Source: Chitinimonas prasina
GTDB lineage: Bacteria > Pseudomonadota > Gammaproteobacteria > Burkholderiales > Chitinimonadaceae
Direction of reading: 5' to 3'
Length of the DNA stretch: 64,000 nucleotides
Assembly: GCF_030160395.1 (NCBI RefSeq)
Contig: NZ_BSOG01000002.1
Coordinates: forward strand, 1,210,947 to 1,274,946
A program made the position numbers and the translations under genes. A model generated the notes under the pieces. That model made no database searches. It saw nothing but the letters and a program-made list of their open reading frames with translations, and had not been told where the DNA came from. The first letter of the stretch is position 1; each line of letters starts with the position of its first letter. Positions 8,231 to 17,220 of this stretch are shown one piece after another.

Positions 8231-8879
8231 GCTCACGCAACCACCCATCGAGTTCAGCAAAGGTATCGAACAGGCCCAGCGGCTGCAACGCAGCCAGATC
8301 AGCCTTGGGGTGCGCACCATAGGCCACGCCCAGTGCAGGCGTGCCGGCGTTCAGCGCCATCTGCAGGTCGTGCGTGGTGTCACCTATCATCACGCTGCGC
8401 TGGGGTGCGACACCCAGTAATTCAGTGATCTCCTCCAGCATCTGCGGATGCGGCTTGGAATGGCACTCGTCGGCACAGCGGGTGGTCTCGAAAAACGCCC
8501 CCATACCGGTCTGTTCCAATACCCGATCAAGGCCACGGCGCGATTTACCGGTGGCCACGGCCATCTGGTAGCCCGCCGAGCGGTAGTGAGCCAAGGCCTC
8601 GGCCACGCCATCAAACAAGGCAATCTCGCCGTCGCGGGCCAGGTAGTGGGTCTTGTAGGCATCCACGATCTGCGCCACCTGGGCTGCCGTGGCGTCGGGG
8701 GCCAGGAAGCGCATGGCTTCATTCAGGCCATATCCAATCACGTAGCTGGCTTGCTGCCGGCTGGGTACGGCCAGGCCGACATCGGCAAACGCCAGTTGGA
8801 TGGAACGGGTAATCAGTGCGGTGGAATCGGCCAGGGTGCCGTCCCAATCGAATATCAGGAGATCAAAGCGGTCGGCCAT
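8223..8879 (-). CDS. HAD-superfamily phosphatase, phosphoglycolate-phosphatase-like
   Basis: 218 residues. Motif I DWDGT has nucleophile Asp11 and acid Asp13; motif II is VATGKS, motif III SKPHP with the Lys, motif IV MIGDTTHD. The cap between residues 20 and 85 is the helical C1 type of Gph/PGP enzymes. The ATG overlaps the rluC stop by one base (TGATG). The same order rluC-HAD-Rieske-sppA is common in betaproteobacteria. Substrate not determined from sequence; 2-phosphoglycolate is one candidate. Confidence 0.9.
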   Translation of the reverse strand: MADRFDLLIFDWDGTLADSTALITRSIQLAFADVGLAVPSRQQASYVIGYGLNEAMRFLAPDATAAQVAQIVDAYKTHYLARDGEIALFDGVAEALAHYRSAGYQMAVATGKSRRGLDRVLEQTGMGAFFETTRCADECHSKPHPQMLEEITELLGVAPQRSVMIGDTTHDLQMALNAGTPALGVAYGAHPKADLAALQPLGLFDTFAELDGWLREHG

Positions 8880-9823
8880 CAAAGCGATTCCAGGCTGTTC
8901 ATATAGGTTTGCAGTTCCAAGGGCAGCGGAGCCTCCAGCTTGAGCGGCTCGCCACTGATGGGATGGTTCAGCGTCAACCGCCAGGCATGCAGGAACATGC
9001 GCTTGAGCCCTTGCCGTGGCAGTGCCTTGTTCAGTGCAAAATCGCCGTACTTGTCATCGCCCAGGATAGGAAAGCCAGATTGCGCACAGTGCACCCGTAT
9101 CTGATGGGTACGGCCGGTTTTCAGTTCGCACTCCAGCAAGGTGGCATCGGCAAAGGCGGCCTTGCGGTTGAATACCGTGTGGGAGTCCTGGCCGTCAGGG
9201 GTCACGTTCACCCGGCGCTCGCCGTCTGCCGTGACATATTTCTGCAGCTTGAAACGCACATGCCGCCTTGCGTCGGGGAACACCCCCTTCACCAGTGCCA
9301 GATAGCGTTTGTCCATACCGCGGTCATTACGCAACATCTCGTGCATGGCCACCAGCGCAGCCCGCTTCTTGGCCACCAGCAATATGCCGGAGGTCTCGCG
9401 GTCCAGCCTGTGAACCAGCTCCAGGAACTTGGCCTGGGGCCGCAAGGCACGCAATTGCTCGATCACCCCGAAGCTCACGCCGCTGCCGCCATGCACCGCC
9501 ACGCCGGCCGGCTTGTCTATCACCAGCAGCGCCTCGTCTTCATACAGTATGGGCAGTGCCGGCCCACGGGCCGCAGCTGCCTGGCTAGGCTTGGCGCTGG
9601 GTTCCGCCAGGCGGATGGGCGGTATGCGTATCTGGTCGCCTTCCACCGTGCGATAGGTGACGTCGGCCCGCCCCTTGTTCACCCGCACCTCTCCCGAGCG
9701 CACGATCCGGTAGATCAGCGACTTCGGCGCACCCTTAAGGTGCTTCATCAAATAGTTATCCAAACGTTGGCCGGCTTCTTCGCTGCCGACCACGAGGTAC
9801 GAAACTTTGCTAGGGGTGTCCAT
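8879..9823 (-). CDS. rluC: 23S rRNA pseudouridine synthase RluC
   Basis: 314 residues. An N-terminal S4 RNA-binding domain (QRLDNYLMKHLKGAPKSLIY, residues 19-38, to about 65) is followed by a RluA-type catalytic domain with the HRLDRETSG motif holding catalytic Asp141 and the later GRTHQIRVH motif. RluC modifies three uridines of 23S rRNA in E. coli. Divergence from rne, as in E. coli and many betaproteobacteria, supports RluC over RluD. First gene of a coupled run with the HAD, Rieske and sppA genes. Confidence 0.93.
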   Translation of the reverse strand: MDTPSKVSYLVVGSEEAGQRLDNYLMKHLKGAPKSLIYRIVRSGEVRVNKGRADVTYRTVEGDQIRIPPIRLAEPSAKPSQAAAARGPALPILYEDEALLVIDKPAGVAVHGGSGVSFGVIEQLRALRPQAKFLELVHRLDRETSGILLVAKKRAALVAMHEMLRNDRGMDKRYLALVKGVFPDARRHVRFKLQKYVTADGERRVNVTPDGQDSHTVFNRKAAFADATLLECELKTGRTHQIRVHCAQSGFPILGDDKYGDFALNKALPRQGLKRMFLHAWRLTLNHPISGEPLKLEAPLPLELQTYMNSLESL

Positions 9824-10388
9824 CTGACATATACTCTGGCGGTCTTGCCATCCGCTTAGGCCGGCCTTGCCGGAACCACCGGCGGCAGACCGTCTGTTCT
9901 ACCGCACCGGGCCAAAATGGCCGCTGCGGTCTTCAAAGGAACGGATTATCTCACGCGCGACCGGCTCGCGCGGCCTTTCCCGCTCTTTCCCCTACGTCTT
10001 TTTCTCTCTTGCCGTGCCGGCTACCCGCCAGGCACCACGTGCGCAAGGCAGACGTGAGCGCTTAGGTGCGCCAAACCAGGGAAACTCGGACAAGGCCAAT
10101 GCCGGTGCGGTTAACGTCGTTCACCGCAAAGCAACGACGGCACAAAGTGACAAAACGCACGACCGGACATCAGCAGGCTGATGCCCCCATAAACCAGGGC
10201 TATCAGTCGGCAATACTAGGACACACCCGTGCGCGGCAACGACCTCTCGGCCGCGACGATAGTATGGAACCTTGGGGACCTACGCCTTGCTAAACCATTT
10301 GCAACGCCTCTCTGCCTGAGTCTTCCCTCGACGGCCAACCGCCGTCGGTGTGTTCGCCCCTGCCTGTCCGGCGGCGGGAGAACGAAAC
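9824..10388 (+). promoter_or_regulatory. Long divergent intergenic region and leader of rne
   Basis: 565 bp without a convincing gene between rluC and rne. It must hold both promoters. Several inverted repeats occur; the last, CGACGGC at 10329-10335 with GCCGTCG at 10341-10347 (five-base loop), lies about 40 nt before the rne start. In E. coli a long rne leader with a hairpin (hp2) lets RNase E control its own mRNA; a similar role here is inference. Ribosome binding site GGGAG lies at 10376-10380. Confidence 0.5.
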
Positions 10389-13300
10389 ATGAAACGCATG
10401 CTGTTCAATGCGACACAAGCTGAAGAGCTTCGTGTCGCCATCGTCGACGGCCAGAAGCTGATTGATCTGGATATCGAAACCGTCGGCAAGGAACAACGCA
10501 AAAGCAATATCTACAAGGCCGTCATCACCCGCATCGAGCCCTCGCTCGAAGCCTGCTTTGTCGATTACGGCACCGACCGCCACGGTTTCCTCCCCTTCAA
10601 GGAAGTTGCCCGCTCCTATTTCAAGGAAGGCGCCGACGGCCGTTCGCGCATCCAGGACGCGCTCAAAGAAGGCATGGAGCTGATCGTCCAGGTTGAAAAG
10701 GACGAACGCGGCAACAAGGGCGCTGCCCTCACCACCTTTATCTCGTTGGCCGGCCGCTATCTGGTGCTGATGCCCAACAATCCTCGCGGCGGTGGCGTAT
10801 CGCGCCGTATCGAGGGCGAAGAGCGCCAGGAACTGCGCGCCACCATGGACCAGCTCGACGTGCCCAGCGGCATGTCCATCATCGCCCGTACTGCCGGCAT
10901 AGGCCGTACCGCCGAAGAGCTGCAGTGGGACTTGAACTACCTGCTAAAGCTGTGGAAAGCCATCGATTCGGCCGCCACCCCCAGCTTCGAGCTGCAGGCC
11001 GCCGATCCAGAGCGCCCTGGCAAGACCATTACCAAGTACGTCCCCACCCCCACTTCGCCCGAGGGCAAGCACCTCAAGCGCGACAATCCCGCTCCCTTCC
11101 TGATCTATGAAGAAGGCAGCCTGGTGATCCGCGCCATTCGCGACTACTACCAGCCTGACATCGGCGAAATCCTGATCGACACCGAATTCGTGTTCAATCA
11201 GGCACAGCAGTTCATGAGCCATGTGATGCCTGGCTTCGTGAACCGCGTGAAGATGTACAAGGACGACGTTCCGCTGTTCTCGCGCTTCCAGATCGAACAC
11301 CAGATCGAAACCGCGTTCTCGCGCGAAGTGGCCCTGCCCTCCGGCGGCGCCATCGTGATCGACCATACCGAAGCCCTGGTATCGGTGGATGTGAACTCGG
11401 CCCGCGCCACCAAGGGTGGCGATATCGAAGAGACCGCCACCCGCACCAACCTGGAGGCTGCCGACGAAATCGCCCGCCAGCTGCGACTGCGTGACCTGGG
11501 CGGCCTGATCGTGGTCGACTTCATCGACATGGAAAAGGCCGGCAACCAGCGCGAGGTGGAAAACCGCTTGCGCGATGCCCTGCGCCATGACCGTGCCCGC
11601 GTGCAGACCGGCAAGATCTCGCGCTTCGGCCTGATGGAACTGAGCCGGCAGCGCCTGCAGCCCAGCCTGGGCGAAACCGCCCACCAGCCCTGTCCGCGTT
11701 GCCATGGCACCGGCTTTATCCGTGGTATCGAATCCTCGGCCCTGCACATCCTGCGCATCATTCAGGAAGAGGCCATGAAGGAGAACACCGGCGCCATCCA
11801 CGCCCAGGTGCCTGTCGATGTCGCCACCTTCCTGCTGAACGAAAAGCGCGCCGACATCTTCTCCATCGAGTCGCGCCTCAAGGTTGGCGTGGTGTTGATC
11901 CCCAACATCCACCTCGAAACCCCCAACTACACCGTTACCCGTCTGCGCCACGACGACCTCAACCATATCGAGGAAGTCCTGCCGTCGTACAAGATGATGG
12001 AATCGCCTGCCGAGGAAGAACACAGCCACGGCAAGGGCAAGAACGACGAGCCCGCCAAGCCGCGCCAGGAAGCCGCCGTCAAGGCCATCACTCCGTCGCA
12101 GCCAGCCCCTATTGCTGTCGAGAAGCCCGCACCGGTCGAGGCCAAGCCGTCTTTCTTCGAACGCATAGTCCGTTTCTTCAAGGGCCCCGAAGTCGAAGAA
12201 GTGAAGCAGCCCGTACCCGCCAACAAGGGCGGCCGTGACCGTGGCAACCGCCGTGGCGAAGGCCGCCGTGGCGAGCGCAGCGAGCAGCAACGCAGCGAGC
12301 AGCCGCGCAACAACGACGGTCGTCGTGGCAACAACAGCGAAGAACGTCGTGGCGGCAGCAAGCCCCGTATCGAGGAAGACGAACAGCCACGCCAGCCGCG
12401 TCGCGAACGTGGCGAGCGCAATGAAGGCCGCAACCAGGGCGAAGGCCGTGGCGAACGCGAAAACCGCAACGAACGGCCACAAGGCGAAGGCCGCGAGCAA
12501 CGCGAGCCGCGCCAGCCGCGCGAACAGCGCGAACAGCGCGAACAGCGCGAACCGCGTGAAGGCAGCGAAGCCCGTGCAGAGCGCGAGCCACGCGAAGCCC
12601 GCGAACCGCGTCAGCCACGCGAACCCCGCCAGCCACGCGAGCAGCGTGAGCCGCGTGAAACGAATGAGGCCCGCGCCGAGCGCGAACCGCGTCAACCACG
12701 CCCGCAAGCCGAACCCAAACCACAACAGGCCGAGGGCGAGGAGCCAAGCCAGCAGGAATTGCTGCCGGTAGACGGCCAGCAACCTGAAGGCGCTGAAGGT
12801 AGCGAAGGCCGTGGCCGTCGTCGTCGTGGCCGTCGTGGTGGCCGTGGCGAACGCGGTGGTGATAGCAACCAGAACCAGGGCGAAGGCAGCGAGAACGGCA
12901 GCGATGAAGCAGCAGACACGGTAGCCGCAGAAACCAGCCAGAACGAAGTGGCTGTACCTGTAGTCACCCAAGAGGCCGCACCCGCACCGGTTGAAGCCGC
13001 ACCTGCCGCAGCAACCACCGCCGCACCTGCACAAGGCGCCTGGTGGGAAAGCAAGGGCGATGCCGCTACCCAGCCTGCCGAAGCCAAGGCCACCCCTGCA
13101 CCGGCAGTAGCCGTCGCAGAGGCCGCAGCAGTGGAAGCAGCGCCAGCAGTTGCCGCCGTGGAAGCAGCACCGGCAGTGGCCGCCGTGGAAGCAGCACCGG
13201 CAGTGACCACCCCCGCCGCCGAAGTTGCAGCAGCAGCCGTAGCGCCAGTGGCAGAGCCCGCAGCAGTGGAAGCCATAGCGGCACCCGCCCCTGCCGTTGA

Positions 13301-13553
13301 AGCGGTCGTCGAAGCCGCTGTGGTTGAAGCGCCCAAGCCTGTTGCCCCCCAGCTGCCGGAAATCGGCCGACCCGAGGACGTCGGCCTGGTGCAGGTAGCC
13401 ACCAAGGCCTTCGAGCCCCTGCCGGAACTGCCGCAGATTGCAGCGCCAACACGCCGCCGCCGTAGCGAAGTGAAGCCGACGCAGTCCACCGCACCGGTGC
13501 AGGAAGAACTGGTCATGGTCGAAACCAAGGCCGTGGAAACCAAGCCCGAGTAA
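10389..13553 (+). CDS. rne: Ribonuclease E
   Basis: Endoribonuclease for mRNA decay and rRNA/tRNA processing; degradosome scaffold at the membrane. 1054 residues from ATG 10389. The catalytic half has an S1 domain near residues 35-120, the metal-binding Asp334 (SVDVNSA) and Asp377 (VVDFIDM), and the Zn-link Cys435/Cys438 (CPRCHGTG); all four are offset by 31 from the E. coli positions I recall. The tail is unstructured: an Arg/Glu/Gln-rich part at about residues 610-820, with 9-bp tandem units near 12520-12550, then an Ala/Val/Pro/Glu part with 27-bp units (VEAAPAVAA) at 13131-13209. The tail probably binds RNA and partners. Confidence 0.97.
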   Translation: MKRMLFNATQAEELRVAIVDGQKLIDLDIETVGKEQRKSNIYKAVITRIEPSLEACFVDYGTDRHGFLPFKEVARSYFKEGADGRSRIQDALKEGMELIVQVEKDERGNKGAALTTFISLAGRYLVLMPNNPRGGGVSRRIEGEERQELRATMDQLDVPSGMSIIARTAGIGRTAEELQWDLNYLLKLWKAIDSAATPSFELQAADPERPGKTITKYVPTPTSPEGKHLKRDNPAPFLIYEEGSLVIRAIRDYYQPDIGEILIDTEFVFNQAQQFMSHVMPGFVNRVKMYKDDVPLFSRFQIEHQIETAFSREVALPSGGAIVIDHTEALVSVDVNSARATKGGDIEETATRTNLEAADEIARQLRLRDLGGLIVVDFIDMEKAGNQREVENRLRDALRHDRARVQTGKISRFGLMELSRQRLQPSLGETAHQPCPRCHGTGFIRGIESSALHILRIIQEEAMKENTGAIHAQVPVDVATFLLNEKRADIFSIESRLKVGVVLIPNIHLETPNYTVTRLRHDDLNHIEEVLPSYKMMESPAEEEHSHGKGKNDEPAKPRQEAAVKAITPSQPAPIAVEKPAPVEAKPSFFERIVRFFKGPEVEEVKQPVPANKGGRDRGNRRGEGRRGERSEQQRSEQPRNNDGRRGNNSEERRGGSKPRIEEDEQPRQPRRERGERNEGRNQGEGRGERENRNERPQGEGREQREPRQPREQREQREQREPREGSEARAEREPREAREPRQPREPRQPREQREPRETNEARAEREPRQPRPQAEPKPQQAEGEEPSQQELLPVDGQQPEGAEGSEGRGRRRRGRRGGRGERGGDSNQNQGEGSENGSDEAADTVAAETSQNEVAVPVVTQEAAPAPVEAAPAAATTAAPAQGAWWESKGDAATQPAEAKATPAPAVAVAEAAAVEAAPAVAAVEAAPAVAAVEAAPAVTTPAAEVAAAAVAPVAEPAAVEAIAAPAPAVEAVVEAAVVEAPKPVAPQLPEIGRPEDVGLVQVATKAFEPLPELPQIAAPTRRRRSEVKPTQSTAPVQEELVMVETKAVETKPE

Positions 13554-13577
13554 GGCTGTTTCCCTGCATGCAGTAGC

Positions 13578-13613
13578 AACAACAAGGGCGCCAATGGCGC
13601 CCTTGTTGTTTTG
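13578..13613 (+). terminator. Terminator after rne
   Basis: Perfect 15-bp stem: AACAACAAGGGCGCC at 13578-13592 with its complement at 13596-13610, three-base loop, and TT-rich end. Confidence 0.88.
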
Positions 13614-13754
13614 CGTCACGATAAAACCAACCGACCTAGGTCAAGCAGCCTGCGCCACCCAGGTCCGGAACTGCAGCACCGTCACGCAGCAGCCGACAGG
13701 GCATCAGGCGTATCGGCGCCCGGCACTGCCAGCTAACGACTCAAGTACAGCCAA

Positions 13755-14243
13755 TCAGTCGTTGCACTCAAAGCCGTAGTCGTCCTTATAGCGCTTGACC
13801 TGATCGGCCGGCATGGACTTGAAAATGACACAGACGGTGTAACTGCCCACCTGCTTGCCGTCCTTCACATAGCCCCAATCACTGATCTGCGCCCGGCTGA
13901 AAGAGTAAGACTTACCCGCCTCTACCGACTCCACGACTTCGGGATCGTTGGCGACGACACCGACAAAGCCTGTCTTTTCCCTTTTGAATGGTGTCACCCA
14001 GATATGCTCGGCACCATTCTCGTCTTCAAACCGGACTTTCAATTTATAACCCAATGTACCACTGGGCTTGCTCTCCGCCACCTGCAGGAAGGTATCCAGC
14101 GTCGCCTGGGCTTTAGCTATGGCGGCATTCATCGCCTTATCCTGATCATTGACGTAGACCACCTGGTCGCCGATCTTTTCATCGCCCGCCAGGCAAAAGC
14201 CAGCCGCCAGCACGCATACTGCAGCAAACAATGCAGATTTCAT
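13755..14243 (-). CDS. Exported DUF2314-domain protein
   Basis: 162 residues from ATG 14243; a longer frame to 14351 is open, but the inner ATG begins a good signal peptide (MKSALFAAVCVLAAGFCLAG) and has GAGAGAAC upstream. After the signal the sequence is typical of DUF2314/YegJ proteins: DKAMNAAIAKAQATLDTFL, then FKVRFEDENG-like strands, HIWVTPF, and ISDWGYVKDGKQVGSYT. The function of this family is not known. Separated from the preceding solute-binding gene by a terminator hairpin, so probably its own unit. Confidence 0.75.
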   Translation of the reverse strand: MKSALFAAVCVLAAGFCLAGDEKIGDQVVYVNDQDKAMNAAIAKAQATLDTFLQVAESKPSGTLGYKLKVRFEDENGAEHIWVTPFKREKTGFVGVVANDPEVVESVEAGKSYSFSRAQISDWGYVKDGKQVGSYTVCVIFKSMPADQVKRYKDDYGFECND

Positions 14244-14316
14244 TTCGTTCTCTCTGATTCGTTCATTGAATATCCCGCCTGGATCCGGCATATCATGCTC
14301 CATCACCAGGGCAAGC

Positions 14317-14348
14317 AAAACAAAGGCGCTATTCAGCGCCTTTGTTTT
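14317..14348 (-). terminator. Terminator after the solute-binding protein gene
   Basis: Perfect 14-bp stem, AAAACAAAGGCGCT at 14317-14330 and its complement at 14335-14348, four-base loop. It can work in both directions and lies just after the stop of the minus-strand gene at 14365. Confidence 0.85.
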
Positions 14349-14364
14349 CAATCATGCAGCAAGC

Positions 14365-15201
14365 CTAGTCCACCCAGACGTCAAAGCTGAAGTACTTATC
14401 GTTGACTTTTTTCCACTGGCCATTCTGTCGTATGGTCACTATAGCCTTGTCAAACATCACACGCAGCGCCTCATCCTGTTTACGCACTGCAATGCCGGGC
14501 CCTATACCAAAATACTTGATATTGTTTTTGTCGTTGATGGCCGGACCAGCAAAGGCCCAATCCTCGTTGCCGGTCTTACCCAGAAAGTCCGTGGCGGCAA
14601 TCAGTGCATCCATGGCAGCGGCATCGAGTTTGTCCATCGCCATGTCTTCCATCAACATGGCATGGGTCTTGTAACGGGTAACTTTGGCACCCTTTGCCGC
14701 CAGTTCGCCCAAGACGTAACGCTCTTCGGCTGAGTTGATGGCCACACCCAGGCGCTTCCCTTTCAGGTCTGCGGGCAGTTTCTTGATCTTGCTGTCCGCT
14801 CGGACCAAGATGCGCGACGGCACCTGATAGTAGGTCTTGGTGAATGCAGCAAACTGCTTTCTCTCATCGGTGATATACATCGAAGAGACGATCGCATCGT
14901 ATTTATCCTTGTTCAGATTTACCAGAAAGGCATTCCAGTCCGCCTCTTCCACGAACTCGCACTTCACCTGCATTGCCGTGCAGAGTTCATTGGCAATATC
15001 TACGTCAAACCCTGTCAGCACACCTTCCGGTGTTTTGAAGGTAAAAGGCTTGAATGACGGCTCTACGCCAATACGGACGGTTTTCCATTCCTTGGCCGGC
15101 GGTACGGTTTCGCTGGCTTTCCCTGCATCGGCTGCCGTATTGCTGGCATAGGCAAAACTCGAGGCTGCGAGGGCGATGACGAAAAATGAGCGTAAGTTCA
15201 T
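14365..15201 (-). CDS. Periplasmic solute-binding protein, polar amino acid type (SBP_bac_3)
   Basis: 278 residues. Signal peptide (MNLRSFFVIALAASSFAYA) then a family 3 binding domain: VRIGVEPSFKPFTFKTPEGV, LTGFDVDIANELC, DWNAFLVNLNKDKYDAIVSSM (usual GxxDAI), and LKGKRLGVAINS at the start of the second lobe. Such proteins deliver Lys/Arg/His or similar amino acids to an ABC importer. No permease or ATPase gene is next to it, so it is an orphan component. GGAG lies upstream of the ATG. Confidence 0.88.
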   Translation of the reverse strand: MNLRSFFVIALAASSFAYASNTAADAGKASETVPPAKEWKTVRIGVEPSFKPFTFKTPEGVLTGFDVDIANELCTAMQVKCEFVEEADWNAFLVNLNKDKYDAIVSSMYITDERKQFAAFTKTYYQVPSRILVRADSKIKKLPADLKGKRLGVAINSAEERYVLGELAAKGAKVTRYKTHAMLMEDMAMDKLDAAAMDALIAATDFLGKTGNEDWAFAGPAINDKNNIKYFGIGPGIAVRKQDEALRVMFDKAIVTIRQNGQWKKVNDKYFSFDVWVD

Positions 15202-15930
15202 TCTGACTCCAGTACAGTTGCATAGACACTAGGGTGCTTCCAGTAACCTCGGTTTTAAGGCGAGGCCCGGCGCCACCGAAGCATATCGACACCGCGTAAG
15301 CTGAATAGTTGGCGCGATATCCCCTAGTCAGCGCCGCTTTGTAGCGAGCTTCGGCGCCTCCAAACGTATTCGCACGCAGGCCAACTCTTTGCCAGTAGGT
15401 TGCGCGAGACATCCGGAAGCACCCACCAAGCTACGCTTCCTCCCGCGCGTTACGCCACGGCGACACCATGCGATCGGCAAGGAGGTTTTCTAGCGAGGAT
15501 GGCACAAAAGCCCATGGTCAAGTCCAGACCAACCGATAAGAACCCGACCATCTGCGAGCTTGCGATAGTTTCATACTCTGCGCCCTCTCGTCCAGCCAGG
15601 GCAATTCAGCGCCGCTAACAAAACCTTTCTTGCGTTGTTGTGCGAGCTTGCCGTACGCACGTACTGTCCGCTGCGCGCACCTGCTGCTGCGCGCGCCAGC
15701 GCACGCAAGCCTAGCCAGAACCGCTACGCTGGGGTTTGCTAGCCGCACTTAGCAAAATATTAGTACTCTCTTAATTACATCTTCGGATCACGCAGACCTG
15801 CCTAGTGTGACGATGCGCTCACGCCAGCCACCTTGTGGCCCATGCACTTGGGACAAACGTAGCTCATACCTGCGTCGCCCACCGTGCTGACCACCGTGTG
15901 GCCAAGATCAACACACCAAGAGACATCGCC
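15202..15930. other. 729-bp gene-free interval with inverted repeats
   Basis: No ORF here has recognisable family features; the longest (15518-15748, minus strand, 76 codons) is arginine-rich and looks spurious. GC-rich inverted repeats are frequent, for example GGAAGC/GCTTCC at about 15415-15440 inside GCGCGA...CGCGC arms. The 5' end must hold the promoter of the solute-binding gene, the 3' end that of the hydrolase gene. Possibly decayed mobile DNA. Confidence 0.45.
15609..15746. repeat. Inverted-repeat-bounded element of about 138 bp, MITE-like
   Basis: GCGCCGCTAACAAAACC at 15609-15625 is an imperfect reverse complement of GGGGTTTGCTAGCCGC at 15731-15746. Inside, CTTGCG at 15629-15634 and CGCAAG further on also pair, so the whole piece can fold on itself. 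It lacks the strict AAC/GTT ends of an integron attC site. No transposase gene is near. Confidence 0.4.
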
Positions 15931-16863
15931 ATGTTCAAACCCTGTATCACCGCACTGCTCTGCGCCGCCACCTTGCCTGCATTGGCCTGGAACAGCAACT
16001 TCAGCAACGTAAGCTTCGAGAATGCCGCAGGCCTCACCATTCCAGCCAAGCTGTTCGTGCCCGCAGGCTGGGTCGCAGGCGGCAATCAGCGCTACCCCGC
16101 AGTCGTCATGCTGCATGGCTGCTCGGGGGTCTATAGCTACAGCCTGCCCAATGCCAACAACAGCAATGTCCAGACCCTGTATCGCGAGTGGGCAGACCGC
16201 TTAGTGGCGCAGAACATGGTGGTGCTAGTCGTTGACAGCTTCAGCCCGCGCAAGCCTGCAGGCCAGAATCAGAGCGAATGCAACAACGGTGCTGGCGTTG
16301 GTATCTCGGAAGTCACCGATCGGCCGCTGGACGTCTACGCCGCCCGCAGCTATCTCGATAGCCGCAGCGACTTGGTTTCCGCAGGCCGCATGGCATTGCT
16401 GGGTTGGTCACACGGCGGCAGCACCGTCATGACCACGCTGGCCGACACCGAGCCGGATGGCACCACCAGCAAGCCTACAGCACAGCGTGGCTTCCGTGGT
16501 GGCGTAGCCTTCTATCCCGGCTGCGGCCTGAACAGTGCCTATAACGGCATCACCAACAGCAAATGGCGGCCCTATGCAGGTGTGCACATCCTGGCAGCCA
16601 GCGCCGACAAGCTCTACTACGACGCCAGCAAAGCCACCCAGGCACTCAAATATCCCTGCACCACCCGCCAGGATCGTGCTGCCCAGCTGGGAGCCAGCAG
16701 CCTTACTGGTAACGAAGTGCAGATGACTGTCTACCAGGGTGCTGCCCATAGCTTTGATGGCTCTGATGATGCCTGCGTCAACATTGCCAGCACACCGGAT
16801 GCCTGCGCCAAAGAACAGGCCGATACCGCAGCGCTGAACCGCTTGCAGCAATACCTGAACTGA
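15931..16863 (+). CDS. Secreted dienelactone-hydrolase-family protein
   Basis: 310 residues from ATG 15931, where a signal peptide begins (MFKPCITALLCAATLPALAW); the frame is open to 15835 but that part carries no signal. Alpha/beta hydrolase fold: HGCSG (62-66), nucleophile Ser160 in GWSHGGS, and a late AAHSFDG with the probable catalytic His. Cysteines are numerous (for example SECNNG, YPGCG, YPCTTR, DACVN), fitting disulphides in the periplasm or outside. Substrate unknown; family members hydrolyse esters or lactones. AAGAGA lies upstream as ribosome binding site. Confidence 0.8.
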   Translation: MFKPCITALLCAATLPALAWNSNFSNVSFENAAGLTIPAKLFVPAGWVAGGNQRYPAVVMLHGCSGVYSYSLPNANNSNVQTLYREWADRLVAQNMVVLVVDSFSPRKPAGQNQSECNNGAGVGISEVTDRPLDVYAARSYLDSRSDLVSAGRMALLGWSHGGSTVMTTLADTEPDGTTSKPTAQRGFRGGVAFYPGCGLNSAYNGITNSKWRPYAGVHILAASADKLYYDASKATQALKYPCTTRQDRAAQLGASSLTGNEVQMTVYQGAAHSFDGSDDACVNIASTPDACAKEQADTAALNRLQQYLN

Positions 16864-16872
16864 GAGCCTGTC

Positions 16873-17030
16873 ATGGAATCAAGTCATCAATAGGTACCAT
16901 TGACCGAGCAGGCGCCAGGGTAACCCTGGCGCTGAACGGCAGCGCAGCCTGAACCGGCGGGCTCTCCCCTGATTGAATCCACACCCCCCGCCCGCGCCGC
17001 CGCGCGGGAGCCTCGCTAACGCTCGTCATC
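16873..17030 (+). repeat. Dispersed ~105-bp element, copy 2 (direct repeat unit A)
   Basis: Bases 16873-16980 are identical over 108 bp to 17057-17164. The similarity continues to 17030 through a C-rich stretch and GCGCGGGAGCCTCGCT. The core GCGCCAGGGTAACCCTGGCGC is a palindrome with one central odd base. Confidence 0.9.
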
Positions 17031-17056
17031 ATTGTGAATAGGCGCCAGCGCCTGCT

Positions 17057-17206
17057 ATGGAATCAAGTCATCAATAGGTACCATTGACCGAGCAGGCGCC
17101 AGGGTAACCCTGGCGCTGAACGGCAGCGCAGCCTGAACCGGCGGGCTCTCCCCTGATTGAATCCCCCCCCCCCCGCCGCGCGGGAGCCTCGCTGACGCTC
17201 GTCATC
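17057..17206 (+). repeat. Dispersed ~105-bp element, copy 3 (direct repeat unit B)
   Basis: Second unit of the duplication, period 184 bp. It differs from unit A mainly in the C-rich part, which here is a run of 12 C, and at one base in GCTGACGCTCG. The near-identity suggests recent duplication or gene conversion. Confidence 0.9.
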
Positions 17207-17220
17207 TAGAAGGCCACGAC

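Larger units (their letters stand above)
16864..17220. other. Intergenic region filled by a direct duplication
   Basis: The 357 bp between two convergent genes are almost entirely two copies of the same element (see the repeat entries). A stretch of 12 consecutive C lies at 17163-17174. No gene seen. Confidence 0.8.

Noticed and set aside
10944-13619. 891-codon open frame on the minus strand opposite rne
   Set aside because: It is fully antisense to rne, has no known domain, and its long runs of Gly/Cys/Arg or Leu/Ala mirror the repeats of the RNase E tail. GC-rich codon bias explains it.
15609-15746. Integron attC site
   Set aside because: The outer repeats do not have the strict RYYYAAC/GTTRRRY ends (the right end reads GCT in place of GTT), there is no integrase gene and no cassette ORF. 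Kept only as an inverted-repeat element.
15518-15748. 76-codon minus-strand ORF in the gene-free region
   Set aside because: Arg/Ala/Ser-rich translation of a palindromic GC-rich stretch, no ribosome binding site, no recognised family.
16864-17220. CRISPR array
   Set aside because: The two direct repeats are over 100 bp long with one spacer-like gap, far outside CRISPR dimensions, and no cas gene is near.
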